Positions 45,125 through 53,199 of a DNA stretch of 64,000 bases are shown here, in pieces. Where the stretch lies: NCBI GenBank assembly GCA_022655215.1, contig JALCUE010000001.1:1080572-1144571 (forward strand), given 5' to 3'. Position 1 is the first letter of the stretch; each line of letters starts with the position of its first letter. The translations under genes were made by a program, and so were the position numbers. The stretch comes from Atopobiaceae bacterium. GTDB taxonomy: Bacteria; Actinomycetota; Coriobacteriia; Coriobacteriales; Atopobiaceae. The notes beneath the pieces were generated by a model. That model was not told the origin of the DNA. It searched no databases and saw only the letters and a list, made by a program, of their open reading frames with translations.

Positions 45125-45940
45125 TTCCATGTAGCGGCCGACTCCCGCCTCGCCGCAGGGACCCGTGACGTGATCGGCGGCAGCGAGGGCCTCGGGTGCG
45201 GCATTGGCCATGGCGACACCGTCGCCAGCCGACGTGAGCATGCTCACGTCGTTCAGCGAGTCGCCGAACGCCACCGAGTCGGCGACGTCGATGCCGAGGT
45301 GTCCACAGAGCCACACGAGACCCGTCCCCTTCGAGGCTGCGGCATCCGTCACCTCGAGGTTGGTCGGATACGAGCTGACCCACGCGAGGGTCGGGTCGGC
45401 CGCGACGGCGGCGATGACGGCGGCGCGGTCGGCGGCGGCACGGCAGAACACCGTCACACGCTCGACCTCATGCGCCCTCTCGAGGACCTGGGGGACCGTG
45501 AGGTCGACGGGGGTCCTCATGGCACGCAGCGACGCGAGGTAATGCGGGTCGGAGATGTAGCCGGGCAGCGCCTCGTAGTTCTTGCGGACCGAATAGGCAT
45601 GGCCATCGGCGAAGACATCGACGATCGCGTCCGCTCCCGATCTGTCGATGGCCTCGCACAAGGTGAGGACCCTCTCGGGACCTATGGGCACGGAGCGGAT
45701 GCAGGTGTCACCCGAGTCCCTCTCGAGGTCGTGAATGCTCGAGCCGTCCCCCGCTACGACGTATCGGACGGCGGGGTTGGCCAGGAGCTCGGCGGGGATT
45801 CCCGAGAAGGGGCGGCCCGTGCAGGGCACGAACGGGATGCCGCGGTCGTGCATCGCCTCGAGGGCGATGAGGTTCTCGGCCGGGATGGTCTTGTCTGGGG
45901 CGAGGAAGGTGTCATCCATGTCGGCGAAGGCTATGAGCAC
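45110..45940 (-). CDS. HAD superfamily (Cof-type) phosphatase
   Basis: 276 residues. Motif I FADMDDTFL (DxDxT), motif II PCTGRP, motif III lysine in AASKGTG and motif IV FGDSLNDVSML are intact, with a Cof-type C2B cap between them. It is probably a phosphatase for sugar phosphates or flavin-type substrates; the substrate is not readable. GTG start at 45940, 4 nt after the citrate synthase stop, so the two genes are likely co-transcribed. Confidence 0.88.
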   Translation of the reverse strand: MLIAFADMDDTFLAPDKTIPAENLIALEAMHDRGIPFVPCTGRPFSGIPAELLANPAVRYVVAGDGSSIHDLERDSGDTCIRSVPIGPERVLTLCEAIDRSGADAIVDVFADGHAYSVRKNYEALPGYISDPHYLASLRAMRTPVDLTVPQVLERAHEVERVTVFCRAAADRAAVIAAVAADPTLAWVSSYPTNLEVTDAAASKGTGLVWLCGHLGIDVADSVAFGDSLNDVSMLTSAGDGVAMANAAPEALAAADHVTGPCGEAGVGRYMEGLLA

Positions 45941-45944
45941 GAGG

Positions 45945-47393
45945 TCAGTTCCTGTCCGCTAGAGGCACGTAGTCCCGCACGTCCATGACGGCACGGTAGG
46001 CGGGACGGATGATGCGAGCCGAGCCGTAGAGCTCCTCCATGCGATGGGCCGTCCAACCCGACATGCGCGCGATGGCGAAGATGGGCGTGTAGAGGTCCGC
46101 GGGAATGCCGAGCATCGAATAGACGAAGCCGGTGTAGAGATCGATGTTGGCGCAGATGGGCTTGTCGGTCCCCCGCACGCCGCGGATGATGTCGGGAGCG
46201 AGACGCTCGACCCCCTCGATCAGGTCGAGCTTGTCCTCGCAGCCCTTCTCCCGGGCGAGCTTGCGAGCGAAGAGCTTGACGAGCTGCGCCCTGGGATCGC
46301 TCTTTGTGTAGACGGCGTGCCCCATCCCATAGACGAGGCCCGTGTGGTCGAACGCATCGCCATGGGCGATCCTCTCCAGATAGCAGGAGAGCTCGTCGTC
46401 GCTCGACCAGTCGGACACGTTGGCCGCGATGTCATCGAGCATGGAGCCGACCATCGAGTTCGCCCCACCGTGCTTGGGACCCTTGAGCGAGCCCATGGCG
46501 GCCGCGTAGGCGGAATAGGGGTCCGTTCCCGAACTGGAGAGGACGCGACAGGTGAAGGTCGAGTTGTTGCCGCCACCGTGCTCGGCGTGGAGCATGAGCA
46601 TGACGTCGAGCATCATGGCCTCGTCGCGCGTGAACCCGTCGTCACCACGCAGCACGTCTAGGACCGTCTCGGCCATGGAGTAGCCGTCACGGACGGGTGG
46701 CACGCTCAGCTCCGTCTGGTCACGGTCGGCGGCAAAGGCCGCGTGCGCGATGGCGGCGATGCGCGGGAGACGGCCGAGAAGGGAGAGGGCGACGTCGATC
46801 TCGTGGACGGGAGAGGTGTCGTCAGGCGTCTCGTCGAAGGCGTAGAGGAGCAGGGTGGAGCGCGCGAGCACGTTCATGATGGAGCTCGACGCCGTGGTTC
46901 TCGGGAAGATGCCGAGGTATCCGGCAGGAAGGGCCCTGCGCGAGTCGATGCGCGCGTTGTAGTCGTCGAGCTGCGCCGCCGTGGGCAGGCTTCCCGTTAT
47001 GAGGAGATAGGAGACCTCCTCGTAACCGAAGCGTCCCTCCTCGTGGGCGCGACTCACGAGGTCGGCTATGTGGTATCCGCGAAGCGAGAGGTCACCCTCA
47101 TCGGGTACGACCTGGCCATCGACCTTGGTGTAGCCGTGGACGTCGGCGATGCGGGTGAGTCCCACGAGGACGCCCGTCCCGTCGGCGTTCCTGAGTCCCC
47201 TCTTCACGTCATAGCGCTCGAAGAGGTCAGGATCCACCAGGTCGATCTCACCGCTGTAGAGGCGGTCGCTCACCGGAGGCAGCCCGAGGGCGACCGACGG
47301 CATGGGGCTCACGTCCATGGCGTGCTTCAGCGCGGAGGTCTCCCCCTCCTTGAGCACGGCCTCGTAACCTCTATGGCGTTGACCCAGACCCAT
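45945..47393 (-). CDS. gltA: citrate synthase
   Basis: 482 residues, condensing oxaloacetate and acetyl-CoA. Catalytic regions are LHAEHGGGNNSTF and GSLKGPKHGGANS (histidines) and the late NIDLYTGFVYSMLGI (Asp). It carries a family-unusual N-terminal extension of about 60 residues before the core. ATG at 47393 with GAGGT. No other citrate-cycle genes are nearby, so it may feed glutamate synthesis only. Confidence 0.93.
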   Translation of the reverse strand: MGLGQRHRGYEAVLKEGETSALKHAMDVSPMPSVALGLPPVSDRLYSGEIDLVDPDLFERYDVKRGLRNADGTGVLVGLTRIADVHGYTKVDGQVVPDEGDLSLRGYHIADLVSRAHEEGRFGYEEVSYLLITGSLPTAAQLDDYNARIDSRRALPAGYLGIFPRTTASSSIMNVLARSTLLLYAFDETPDDTSPVHEIDVALSLLGRLPRIAAIAHAAFAADRDQTELSVPPVRDGYSMAETVLDVLRGDDGFTRDEAMMLDVMLMLHAEHGGGNNSTFTCRVLSSSGTDPYSAYAAAMGSLKGPKHGGANSMVGSMLDDIAANVSDWSSDDELSCYLERIAHGDAFDHTGLVYGMGHAVYTKSDPRAQLVKLFARKLAREKGCEDKLDLIEGVERLAPDIIRGVRGTDKPICANIDLYTGFVYSMLGIPADLYTPIFAIARMSGWTAHRMEELYGSARIIRPAYRAVMDVRDYVPLADRN

Positions 47394-47441
47394 GGGACCT
47401 CACTCTCCGCAGCCGCCCGCGTCGTGTGGGCGGCGGAATCG

Positions 47442-47735
47442 CTACAGACGGTACATGAAGCGGAAGACCTCCTCCTTCTGCAACGTGACCTGGACGCCGA
47501 GCTCGTGCGAGAGGTCCTCGACCTGCTCGTGGAGGTCGGCGAAGGCCACGTCGGAGCCGGAGAGGTCGACGAGCATGGTCATCGTGAAGATGCCCTGGAG
47601 GATCGTCTGGGAGATGTCGAGGACGTTCACCTCGTGCTTGGCGAGCAGTGTGGTGACCGCCGCGACGATGCCGGAGCGGTCGGAGCCCAGAACGGTCAGT
47701 ATGGCGCGGTCGCAGGTCTCCTCGGTGGTGGCCAT
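47442..47735 (-). CDS. ACT domain protein (UPF0237 type)
   Basis: 97 residues, a single ACT domain: AILTVLGSDRSGIVAAVTTL followed by HEVNVLDISQTILQGIFTM. Proteins of this kind bind small ligands, often amino acids. The exact ligand is unknown. ATG at 47735 with GGGGAGA. It is transcribed ahead of gltA with a 48-nt gap. Confidence 0.85.
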   Translation of the reverse strand: MATTEETCDRAILTVLGSDRSGIVAAVTTLLAKHEVNVLDISQTILQGIFTMTMLVDLSGSDVAFADLHEQVEDLSHELGVQVTLQKEEVFRFMYRL

Positions 47736-47877
47736 GGTATCTCCCCTATTTGCCAGTGTGAACAATGGGACAATAGTAGCCCAGTTCGCGAGGAATGCGA
47801 GAGTCCGCAGCTAGGATACACATCGTCAAGACCTATCGAAGACGAGCGCGAGCAGATCGCGCGAGGAGGGATCGCCC

Positions 47878-49080
47878 ATGGAGGACTTCAGCTGGATCGT
47901 GCCGACGAGGTTCGTGTTCGGTCGCGGAGTCGAGGGCAAGGTGGGCGAATGGGCCGCCGAGGGTGGCTACTCGAAGGCTCTCGTGGTCTATGGTGGCAGG
48001 CACGCCAAGCAGAGCGGCCTCGTCGACGTGGTCCTGTCGTCCCTGGACGCGGCCGGTGTGGGACACGTCGAGCTGGGAGGCGTCAGGCCCAACCCCGAGG
48101 TCGGCCTCGTCCGCAAGGGTGTCGCGCTCGCCAAGGACGCCGGCGTCGACCTGGTGCTCCCCATAGGCGGCGGCTCGGTCATGGACTGCTCCAAGGCGAT
48201 CGCCCTGGGCTCCCTGTATGACGGTGACGTCTGGGACCTCTACGACAAGCCGAACCCCGTGCCGGCGAAGGTCGCCCTCCCCCTCGCGGCCGTCGTGACC
48301 ATCCCCGCCTCCGGCAGCGAGAGCTCCGACTCGAGCGTCATCTCCAACGACGAGCTCGGTCTCAAGAGCTCCTGCAAGGGCGACTTCATCCGCCCGAAGG
48401 CCGCCTTCATGGACCCCGAGCTCACGTTGAGCCTGCCCGCGTGGCAGACCGCGGCAGGCATCACGGACATGTTCGCCCACATCATGGAGAGGTTCTTCTC
48501 CGCCACGGGCGACACCTGCGTCACCGACGGGATCTCGCTGTCCCTCATGAGGTCGATCAGGTCGGCGGCGATGCGCGTCATGGCCGACCCGTCCGACTAT
48601 GAGGCCAGGGCCGACATCATGTGGGCCGGCACCCTCGCACACGACGGCCTATGCAGTTGCGGACGCTCGCAGGACTGGGTGAGCCACGGGCTCGAGCACG
48701 AGCTGTCCGCCGCCAAGCCAAGCGTCACCCATGGCGCCGGTCTCGCGGTCATGTTCCCGGCTTGGATGCGTTATTGCCACGAGGGCAACGAGCGCAGGTT
48801 CATACAGATGGGACGCGAGGTCTTCGGTCTGGTCACGACAGGTGACGACGACGCTGACGCCCTGGCGGCCATCGAGTGTCTGCAGGGGTTCTTCTGCTCG
48901 ATGGGAATGCCCCGCTACCTTGATGACTTCGGCTTCGTCCCCGGAGACGTCGACGCGATGCTGCCGACGCTCGTCGCGAACAAGGGTGAGACGTTCGGGA
49001 GTCTGAGAAGGCTCGACGCCGATGACGCCAAGGCGATCTACCTCTCCGCCTTCAGGCCGGATGGCGAGGACAGGTCCTAG
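47878..49080 (+). CDS. iron-containing alcohol dehydrogenase
   Basis: 400 residues of the group III alcohol dehydrogenases (butanol dehydrogenase-like). PIGGGSVMDCSKAIA is the nucleotide loop; PASGSESSDSSVI, GITDMFAHIMERF, SHGLEHELSA and THGAGLAVMFP carry the metal ligands. It probably reduces aldehydes to alcohols with NAD(P)H in fermentation. ATG at 47878 after GGAGGGATCGCCC. Its stop shares CTAG with carD. Confidence 0.93.
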   Translation: MEDFSWIVPTRFVFGRGVEGKVGEWAAEGGYSKALVVYGGRHAKQSGLVDVVLSSLDAAGVGHVELGGVRPNPEVGLVRKGVALAKDAGVDLVLPIGGGSVMDCSKAIALGSLYDGDVWDLYDKPNPVPAKVALPLAAVVTIPASGSESSDSSVISNDELGLKSSCKGDFIRPKAAFMDPELTLSLPAWQTAAGITDMFAHIMERFFSATGDTCVTDGISLSLMRSIRSAAMRVMADPSDYEARADIMWAGTLAHDGLCSCGRSQDWVSHGLEHELSAAKPSVTHGAGLAVMFPAWMRYCHEGNERRFIQMGREVFGLVTTGDDDADALAAIECLQGFFCSMGMPRYLDDFGFVPGDVDAMLPTLVANKGETFGSLRRLDADDAKAIYLSAFRPDGEDRS

Positions 49081-49577
49081 TTCTCGGAAGGTGCCTCGCC
49101 GAGGCTCCCCTCGAAGCGGCGGACGACCTCGTCCTCGGAGGTGTGGAGCGCGACGGCGAGCTCGGACAGCGAGCGCTCGCGAGCCTGCTTGAGGATGCGC
49201 TCATAGACGACGGGCGGCTTCTTGTTGCGGGCCTTGACCTCGTCGATGCGGGAGATGAAGGTCTTCACGATGCGGACCGAGTCGCGGCAGGTGCCGCGCT
49301 TGATCTGCGACTTGAAGTGCTCCTCCTCGAGGGCGTTGCTCTTGTCGGTGAACTCGTCCACGCCCATGGAGGGGTAATGCTCGATGAGCGAGACCGCCTC
49401 GTCATGGCTCAGGATGGGACGCAGACGGTCCTCATTGGAGATGGGGAAGCTGATGAGCATGGGGTTCCTGCCGCAGACGGGCATGAGCTTATACACCGAC
49501 GCGGGTTCCTTCTCCACTGCCTCGACCTTGCAGACACCCTGACCTGGATGAACGATATACTCTCCGACAGAATACAT
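49077..49577 (-). CDS. CarD family transcriptional regulator
   Basis: 166 residues. An N-terminal RNA-polymerase-interacting domain (YSVGEYIVHPGQGVCKVEAVE) and a C-terminal helical part (KSQIKRGTCRDSVRIVKTF, ERSLSELAVALHTSEDE) match CarD/CdnL. These bind the polymerase beta subunit at promoters. ATG at 49577 with GGAGGAG. It is divergent from the lar operon. Confidence 0.9.
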   Translation of the reverse strand: MYSVGEYIVHPGQGVCKVEAVEKEPASVYKLMPVCGRNPMLISFPISNEDRLRPILSHDEAVSLIEHYPSMGVDEFTDKSNALEEEHFKSQIKRGTCRDSVRIVKTFISRIDEVKARNKKPPVVYERILKQARERSLSELAVALHTSEDEVVRRFEGSLGEAPSEN

Positions 49578-49733
49578 GCAGTCTCCTCCCCATTTATGCA
49601 CTTATGATACCACTTCGCGACCCCTGAGGCGACACCTCACCGAAAAAGGACTTCACAAACGGGCCGATTAGTTGCATAGTGGCAAGTTTACGTTTTGCTC
49701 GCACCCATCCCACGCTGGACGGATGGCCCTTTA

Positions 49734-49751
49734 CTTGAAGTCACCTTCAAG
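49734..49751. promoter_or_regulatory. 7-4-7 inverted repeat upstream of larE
   Basis: CTTGAAG-TCAC-CTTCAAG is perfect and lies 53 nt before the larE start. It is a candidate operator for the lar genes. No Crp-type regulator gene is in the window. Confidence 0.35.
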
Positions 49752-49804
49752 GGGTACGATTGCCACGCACGCCGCCCCACGGCGGGACGCCCGATGAGGA
49801 TGGG

Positions 49805-50458
49805 ATGGTCATGGGTCTGGGTCTTTCCACTGGGTCGCGCTACGGCCTCGCCTTCTCGGGCGGGACCGACTCGTCGCTGCTCCTCGCGCTCATGCTGGAC
49901 GAGGGTCTGGACGTGGTCGCATACACGGTCGACTCCGCGTTCCAGGCACCCTTCGAGGCAGCCGACGCGCGCGCGGTCGCACGATCCCTGGGGGCGACGC
50001 ACGAGGTGATCGGCGTCGACGTCCTCGCGCATGACGAGGTCTGCTCCAACCCGCCTGACCGCTGCTACCACTGCAAGCGGCTCATCTTCTCCACCCTGCT
50101 CGACCGCATGGCCGAGGAGGGAAGGGACGTCCTCGTGGATGGCACGAACGCATCCGATGACCCGGCTCGTCGCCCCGGGTTCAGGGCCCTCGCCGAGCTC
50201 GGCGTGGTGTCCCCCCTCCGCGACCTCGGACTCACCAAGGACGACGTGCGGCGACTCTCACGCGAGCGTGGTCTCATGACCGCATCCAAGCCGAGCTTCT
50301 CCTGCCTGGCCACGCATGTGGGCGAGGGCCTCCCCATCACGGCGGCCTCCCTCGCGGCGGCAGCACCTGCGGCCGAGGCCGAGACGGACGTGTGGGTACG
50401 CTCGCCTGAGAGGGAGAGCATGGGAGACGAGCGGAGGGGTGACGATGGACAGGAATGA
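49805..50458 (+). CDS. larE: LarE-type sulfur transferase, C-terminally short
   Basis: LarE adenylates and sulfurates the pyridinium dicarboxylate precursor of the NPN cofactor. PP-loop motif FSGGTDSS (residues 17-24), DRCYHCKRLIF (85-95), VDGTNASDD and the sacrificial-cysteine region KPSFSCLATH (C167) are present. The protein then ends at residue 217 in an Ala-rich, charged tail, whereas L. plantarum LarE has 276 residues with a further C-terminal domain. larB starts inside its last codons, so nothing is lost to a frameshift. ATG 49805 behind GAGG; ATG 49811 is also possible. Confidence 0.88.
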   Translation: MVMGLGLSTGSRYGLAFSGGTDSSLLLALMLDEGLDVVAYTVDSAFQAPFEAADARAVARSLGATHEVIGVDVLAHDEVCSNPPDRCYHCKRLIFSTLLDRMAEEGRDVLVDGTNASDDPARRPGFRALAELGVVSPLRDLGLTKDDVRRLSRERGLMTASKPSFSCLATHVGEGLPITAASLAAAAPAAEAETDVWVRSPERESMGDERRGDDGQE

Positions 50459-51245
50459 GCTCGAGACCACGCTCGAAGACGTCGCGTCCGGAAGGGTCTC
50501 TCCCTCCCAAGCGGCACGGTCACTCGAGATCGCGCCGTTCCTGGACCTCGGATACGCGAAGGTGGACACGCAACGTGGTCTACGCACCGGTGTCTCCGAG
50601 GTAGTCTATGGCGAAGGCAAGACGGCCGAGCAGGTCTCAGGCATCGTGGACGCCATGCTCGGCCATGGCCAGGGACGCGTCCTCGTGACGCGTCTCGACG
50701 AGGCCAAGTCATCCGCACTCGCCCTCGCGCTCCCCAAGGACGTCCCCTATCACTATCACGAGACCTGCCGCCTCGGGGTGGTGGGTGACATGCCCGAGCC
50801 CTCGGGTGCAGGCACCATCGTGGTGGCCGCGGCCGGCACGAGCGACCTCACCGTTTCAGAGGAGGCGGCCGTGACCGCCGAGTTCCTGGGCAACGACGTC
50901 ACCAGGCTCGTGGACGTCGGCGTCGCCGGCATACAGAGGCTCCTCGCCCATGCGGACGAGATCTCCCAGGCCAGCGTGATCATCGCGGTCGCCGGGATGG
51001 AAGGGGCCCTCGCGAGCGTGATAGCGGGGATGAGCAGCTGCCCCGTGATAGCGGTCCCCACCAGCGTGGGATACGGGGCGAGCTATGGCGGTCTCGCCGC
51101 CCTGCTCGCCATGTTGAACTCCTGCGCGAGCGGGGTGAGCGTGGTGAACGTGGACAACGGGTTCGGGGCCGGCTTCCAGGCGAGCCTCATAAACCATGTG
51201 GGATCGACGCGTCAGGAAGATGACGCCGAGGGGGACATGAGATGA
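50445..51245 (+). CDS. larB: pyridinium-3,5-biscarboxylate mononucleotide synthase LarB
   Basis: LarB carboxylates nicotinic acid adenine dinucleotide, the first step of NPN cofactor synthesis. 266 residues. The N-terminal DVASGRVSPSQAARSL and LGYAKVDTQRGLRTGVSEV, and the PurE-like C-terminal half (VVAAAGTSDLTVSEEAA, DVGVAGIQRLL, GMEGALASVIAG) are typical. ATG at 50445 overlaps the end of larE by 14 nt; its stop overlaps larC as ATGA. Confidence 0.95.
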   Translation: MDRNELETTLEDVASGRVSPSQAARSLEIAPFLDLGYAKVDTQRGLRTGVSEVVYGEGKTAEQVSGIVDAMLGHGQGRVLVTRLDEAKSSALALALPKDVPYHYHETCRLGVVGDMPEPSGAGTIVVAAAGTSDLTVSEEAAVTAEFLGNDVTRLVDVGVAGIQRLLAHADEISQASVIIAVAGMEGALASVIAGMSSCPVIAVPTSVGYGASYGGLAALLAMLNSCASGVSVVNVDNGFGAGFQASLINHVGSTRQEDDAEGDMR

Positions 51246-52558
51246 CCGATACCATCTACCTCGACTGCGCGAGCGGCATAGCCGGGGACATGCTCGTGGC
51301 CGCCCTGCTCGACCTGGGGGCGGACGAGGGACGTCTGCGCGACGTGCTGGACCACATGCCCGTGGACGGCTTCGACGTGCGGATGGGGCGCAGGGATCGC
51401 TCGGGGATCGACTGCTGCGACTTCGACGTGGTGCTCGACGAGGCCCACGAGAACCACGACCACGACATGGCTTGGCTCCATGGGACGGTCCACGACCATG
51501 AGCATGCTCATGCCGAGGGTCATCACCACATGCATCGGACCCTCGCCGACGTGGAGGCCATCATCGACGCGACGCCCCTCTCCCCGGCAGCTGATGCCAT
51601 GGCGAGGCGCACCTTCGCGATCCTCGCACGGGCGGAGGCCACCGCGCATGGGACGGCACCAGAGAAGGTGCTGTTCCACGAGGTCGGAGCCGTCGACTCC
51701 ATCGTGGACATCGTATCGGCCGCCGTGTGCCTCGATGACCTCGGCGTGAGAAGGGTCATCGTCGACGAGCTCTCCGAGGGTCGCGGGACCATCCGCTGCG
51801 CGCATGGCGTCATGCCCGTCCCCGTGCCTGCCGTGGTCGCAATCGCATCAGCCGAGAGGCTCCCCCTCCATGCCACCGGAGTCGAGGGAGAGCTCGTCAC
51901 CCCGACCGGCGCCGCGCTCGCCGCCGCCATGAGGACGGATGGGTCGCTTCCGCCACGCTACACGATCGAAGGCGTGGGACTCGGCGCGGGCAAGAGGGAC
52001 TACGCATGCCCCGGCTTCCTACGCGTCCTCGCGATCGAGGAGCTCCCCCGCCCTTCGGACCCGAAGACCGCTGCTCCGGACGACGCCCCGGTCGCGCTCG
52101 GCCACGACCAGGTCTGGCGCCTCGAATGCGACGTGGACGACTGCAGCGGTGAGGCCCTGGGGCGTTGCATGACGCGACTGCTCGAGGCAGGCGCGCGCGA
52201 GGCCCACTACATCCCCGTCTTCACGAAGAAGGGCCGTCCGGCCTGGCAGCTCCAGGTCATCTGCGACGAGGCCCACAGGGAGGCCCTCGAGCGCGAGGTG
52301 TTCGAGGGGACCACCACGATCGGCATACGCCGCACCCCATGCGACCGCACCGTGCTGCCTCGCGAGGAGACGAGCGTGGATGGTCCGCTGGGCAGGTTCC
52401 GCGCCAAGGTGGTGACGCTGCCGGGAGGGCAGCGTCGCGCGTATCCGGAGTATGAGGACGTGAGCGCCCTCGCCGACGCGCAGGGCACCCCCTTCCAGGA
52501 GGCCTGGCGCATGGCCCTCGCGGCCTGCGAGGAAGCGCTTCGGGGCGAGAGGGCCTAG
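51242..52558 (+). CDS. larC: nickel insertion protein LarC
   Basis: LarC is the CTP-dependent cyclometallase that inserts nickel into the NPN precursor. 438 residues in one frame: LDCASGIAGDMLVAALLDLG start, a His-rich nickel-binding stretch (HDHEHAHAEGHHHMH, residues ~80-100), FHEVGAVDSIVDIV, TPTGAALAAA, and the C-terminal CTP-binding part with ECDVDDCSGEALG. In L. plantarum LarC needs a programmed frameshift between two reading frames; here the two parts are fused. Shares CTAG with rmlC. Confidence 0.95.
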   Translation: MTDTIYLDCASGIAGDMLVAALLDLGADEGRLRDVLDHMPVDGFDVRMGRRDRSGIDCCDFDVVLDEAHENHDHDMAWLHGTVHDHEHAHAEGHHHMHRTLADVEAIIDATPLSPAADAMARRTFAILARAEATAHGTAPEKVLFHEVGAVDSIVDIVSAAVCLDDLGVRRVIVDELSEGRGTIRCAHGVMPVPVPAVVAIASAERLPLHATGVEGELVTPTGAALAAAMRTDGSLPPRYTIEGVGLGAGKRDYACPGFLRVLAIEELPRPSDPKTAAPDDAPVALGHDQVWRLECDVDDCSGEALGRCMTRLLEAGAREAHYIPVFTKKGRPAWQLQVICDEAHREALEREVFEGTTTIGIRRTPCDRTVLPREETSVDGPLGRFRAKVVTLPGGQRRAYPEYEDVSALADAQGTPFQEAWRMALAACEEALRGERA

Positions 52559-53136
52559 CGCCTGTCGGCGGCCCACTCGTCGAACGAGGGATGGACCTTG
52601 TCCTTGTCGGAGAGGACGGGCGGCTCGGTCATGGCAGGCCACGTGATGCCGATCGTGGGATCGTCCCACATGAGACCGCCCTCATCGCCGGGATGGTAGA
52701 CGTCGTCGCACTTGTATGCGAACGTCGCGGTCTCGGACAGGACATAGAAGCCATGCGCGAACCCGCGGGGGATGAAGAGCTGGCGGTGGTTGTCTCCCGA
52801 GAGGGTGACGCCCTCCCACCTGCCGAACGTGGGACTGCCCGCACGAAGGTCGACGGCCACGTCGAACACCTCGCCGTCGAACACACGGACGAGCTTGGCC
52901 TGGGGGTGATCGATCTGGAAGTGGAGGCCACGCAGCACGCCCCTGGTACTCCCCGACTGGTTGTCCTGGATGAACTCGCATGTGATGCCTGCCGCCTCGA
53001 AGTCGGGGCGCTTGTAGGTCTCTATGAAGAAGCCTCGAGGGTCACCGTAGGGAGTGGGATCGACGATCGTGACGCCCTCGATGGACGTCTCCGTGAAGGT
53101 GAAGTTGCCTGACTTTACGGTGTCTCCTGCTGCCAT
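52555..53136 (-). CDS. rfbC: dTDP-4-dehydrorhamnose 3,5-epimerase
   Basis: 193-residue cupin-like epimerase of dTDP-rhamnose synthesis. YGDPRGFFIETYKRPDF, FIQDNQSGSTRGVLRGLHFQ (catalytic His) and IPRGFAHGFYVLSE are signature segments. GGAGGTC site before ATG 53136. The partner genes rfbA, rfbB and rfbD are not in the window. Rhamnose is a common part of gram-positive surface polymers, which fits the glycan genes elsewhere here. Confidence 0.95.
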   Translation of the reverse strand: MAAGDTVKSGNFTFTETSIEGVTIVDPTPYGDPRGFFIETYKRPDFEAAGITCEFIQDNQSGSTRGVLRGLHFQIDHPQAKLVRVFDGEVFDVAVDLRAGSPTFGRWEGVTLSGDNHRQLFIPRGFAHGFYVLSETATFAYKCDDVYHPGDEGGLMWDDPTIGITWPAMTEPPVLSDKDKVHPSFDEWAADRR

Positions 53137-53199
53137 GAAAGATGACCTCCGAGTGATGACGCGACCACCCCGGGACTTGCCGGGGCCTTCGTTCCCAGT

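Noticed and set aside
51425..51545. His-rich stretch in larC as a frameshift artefact
   Set aside because: The frame is continuous and a His-rich nickel-binding region at this place is normal for LarC.
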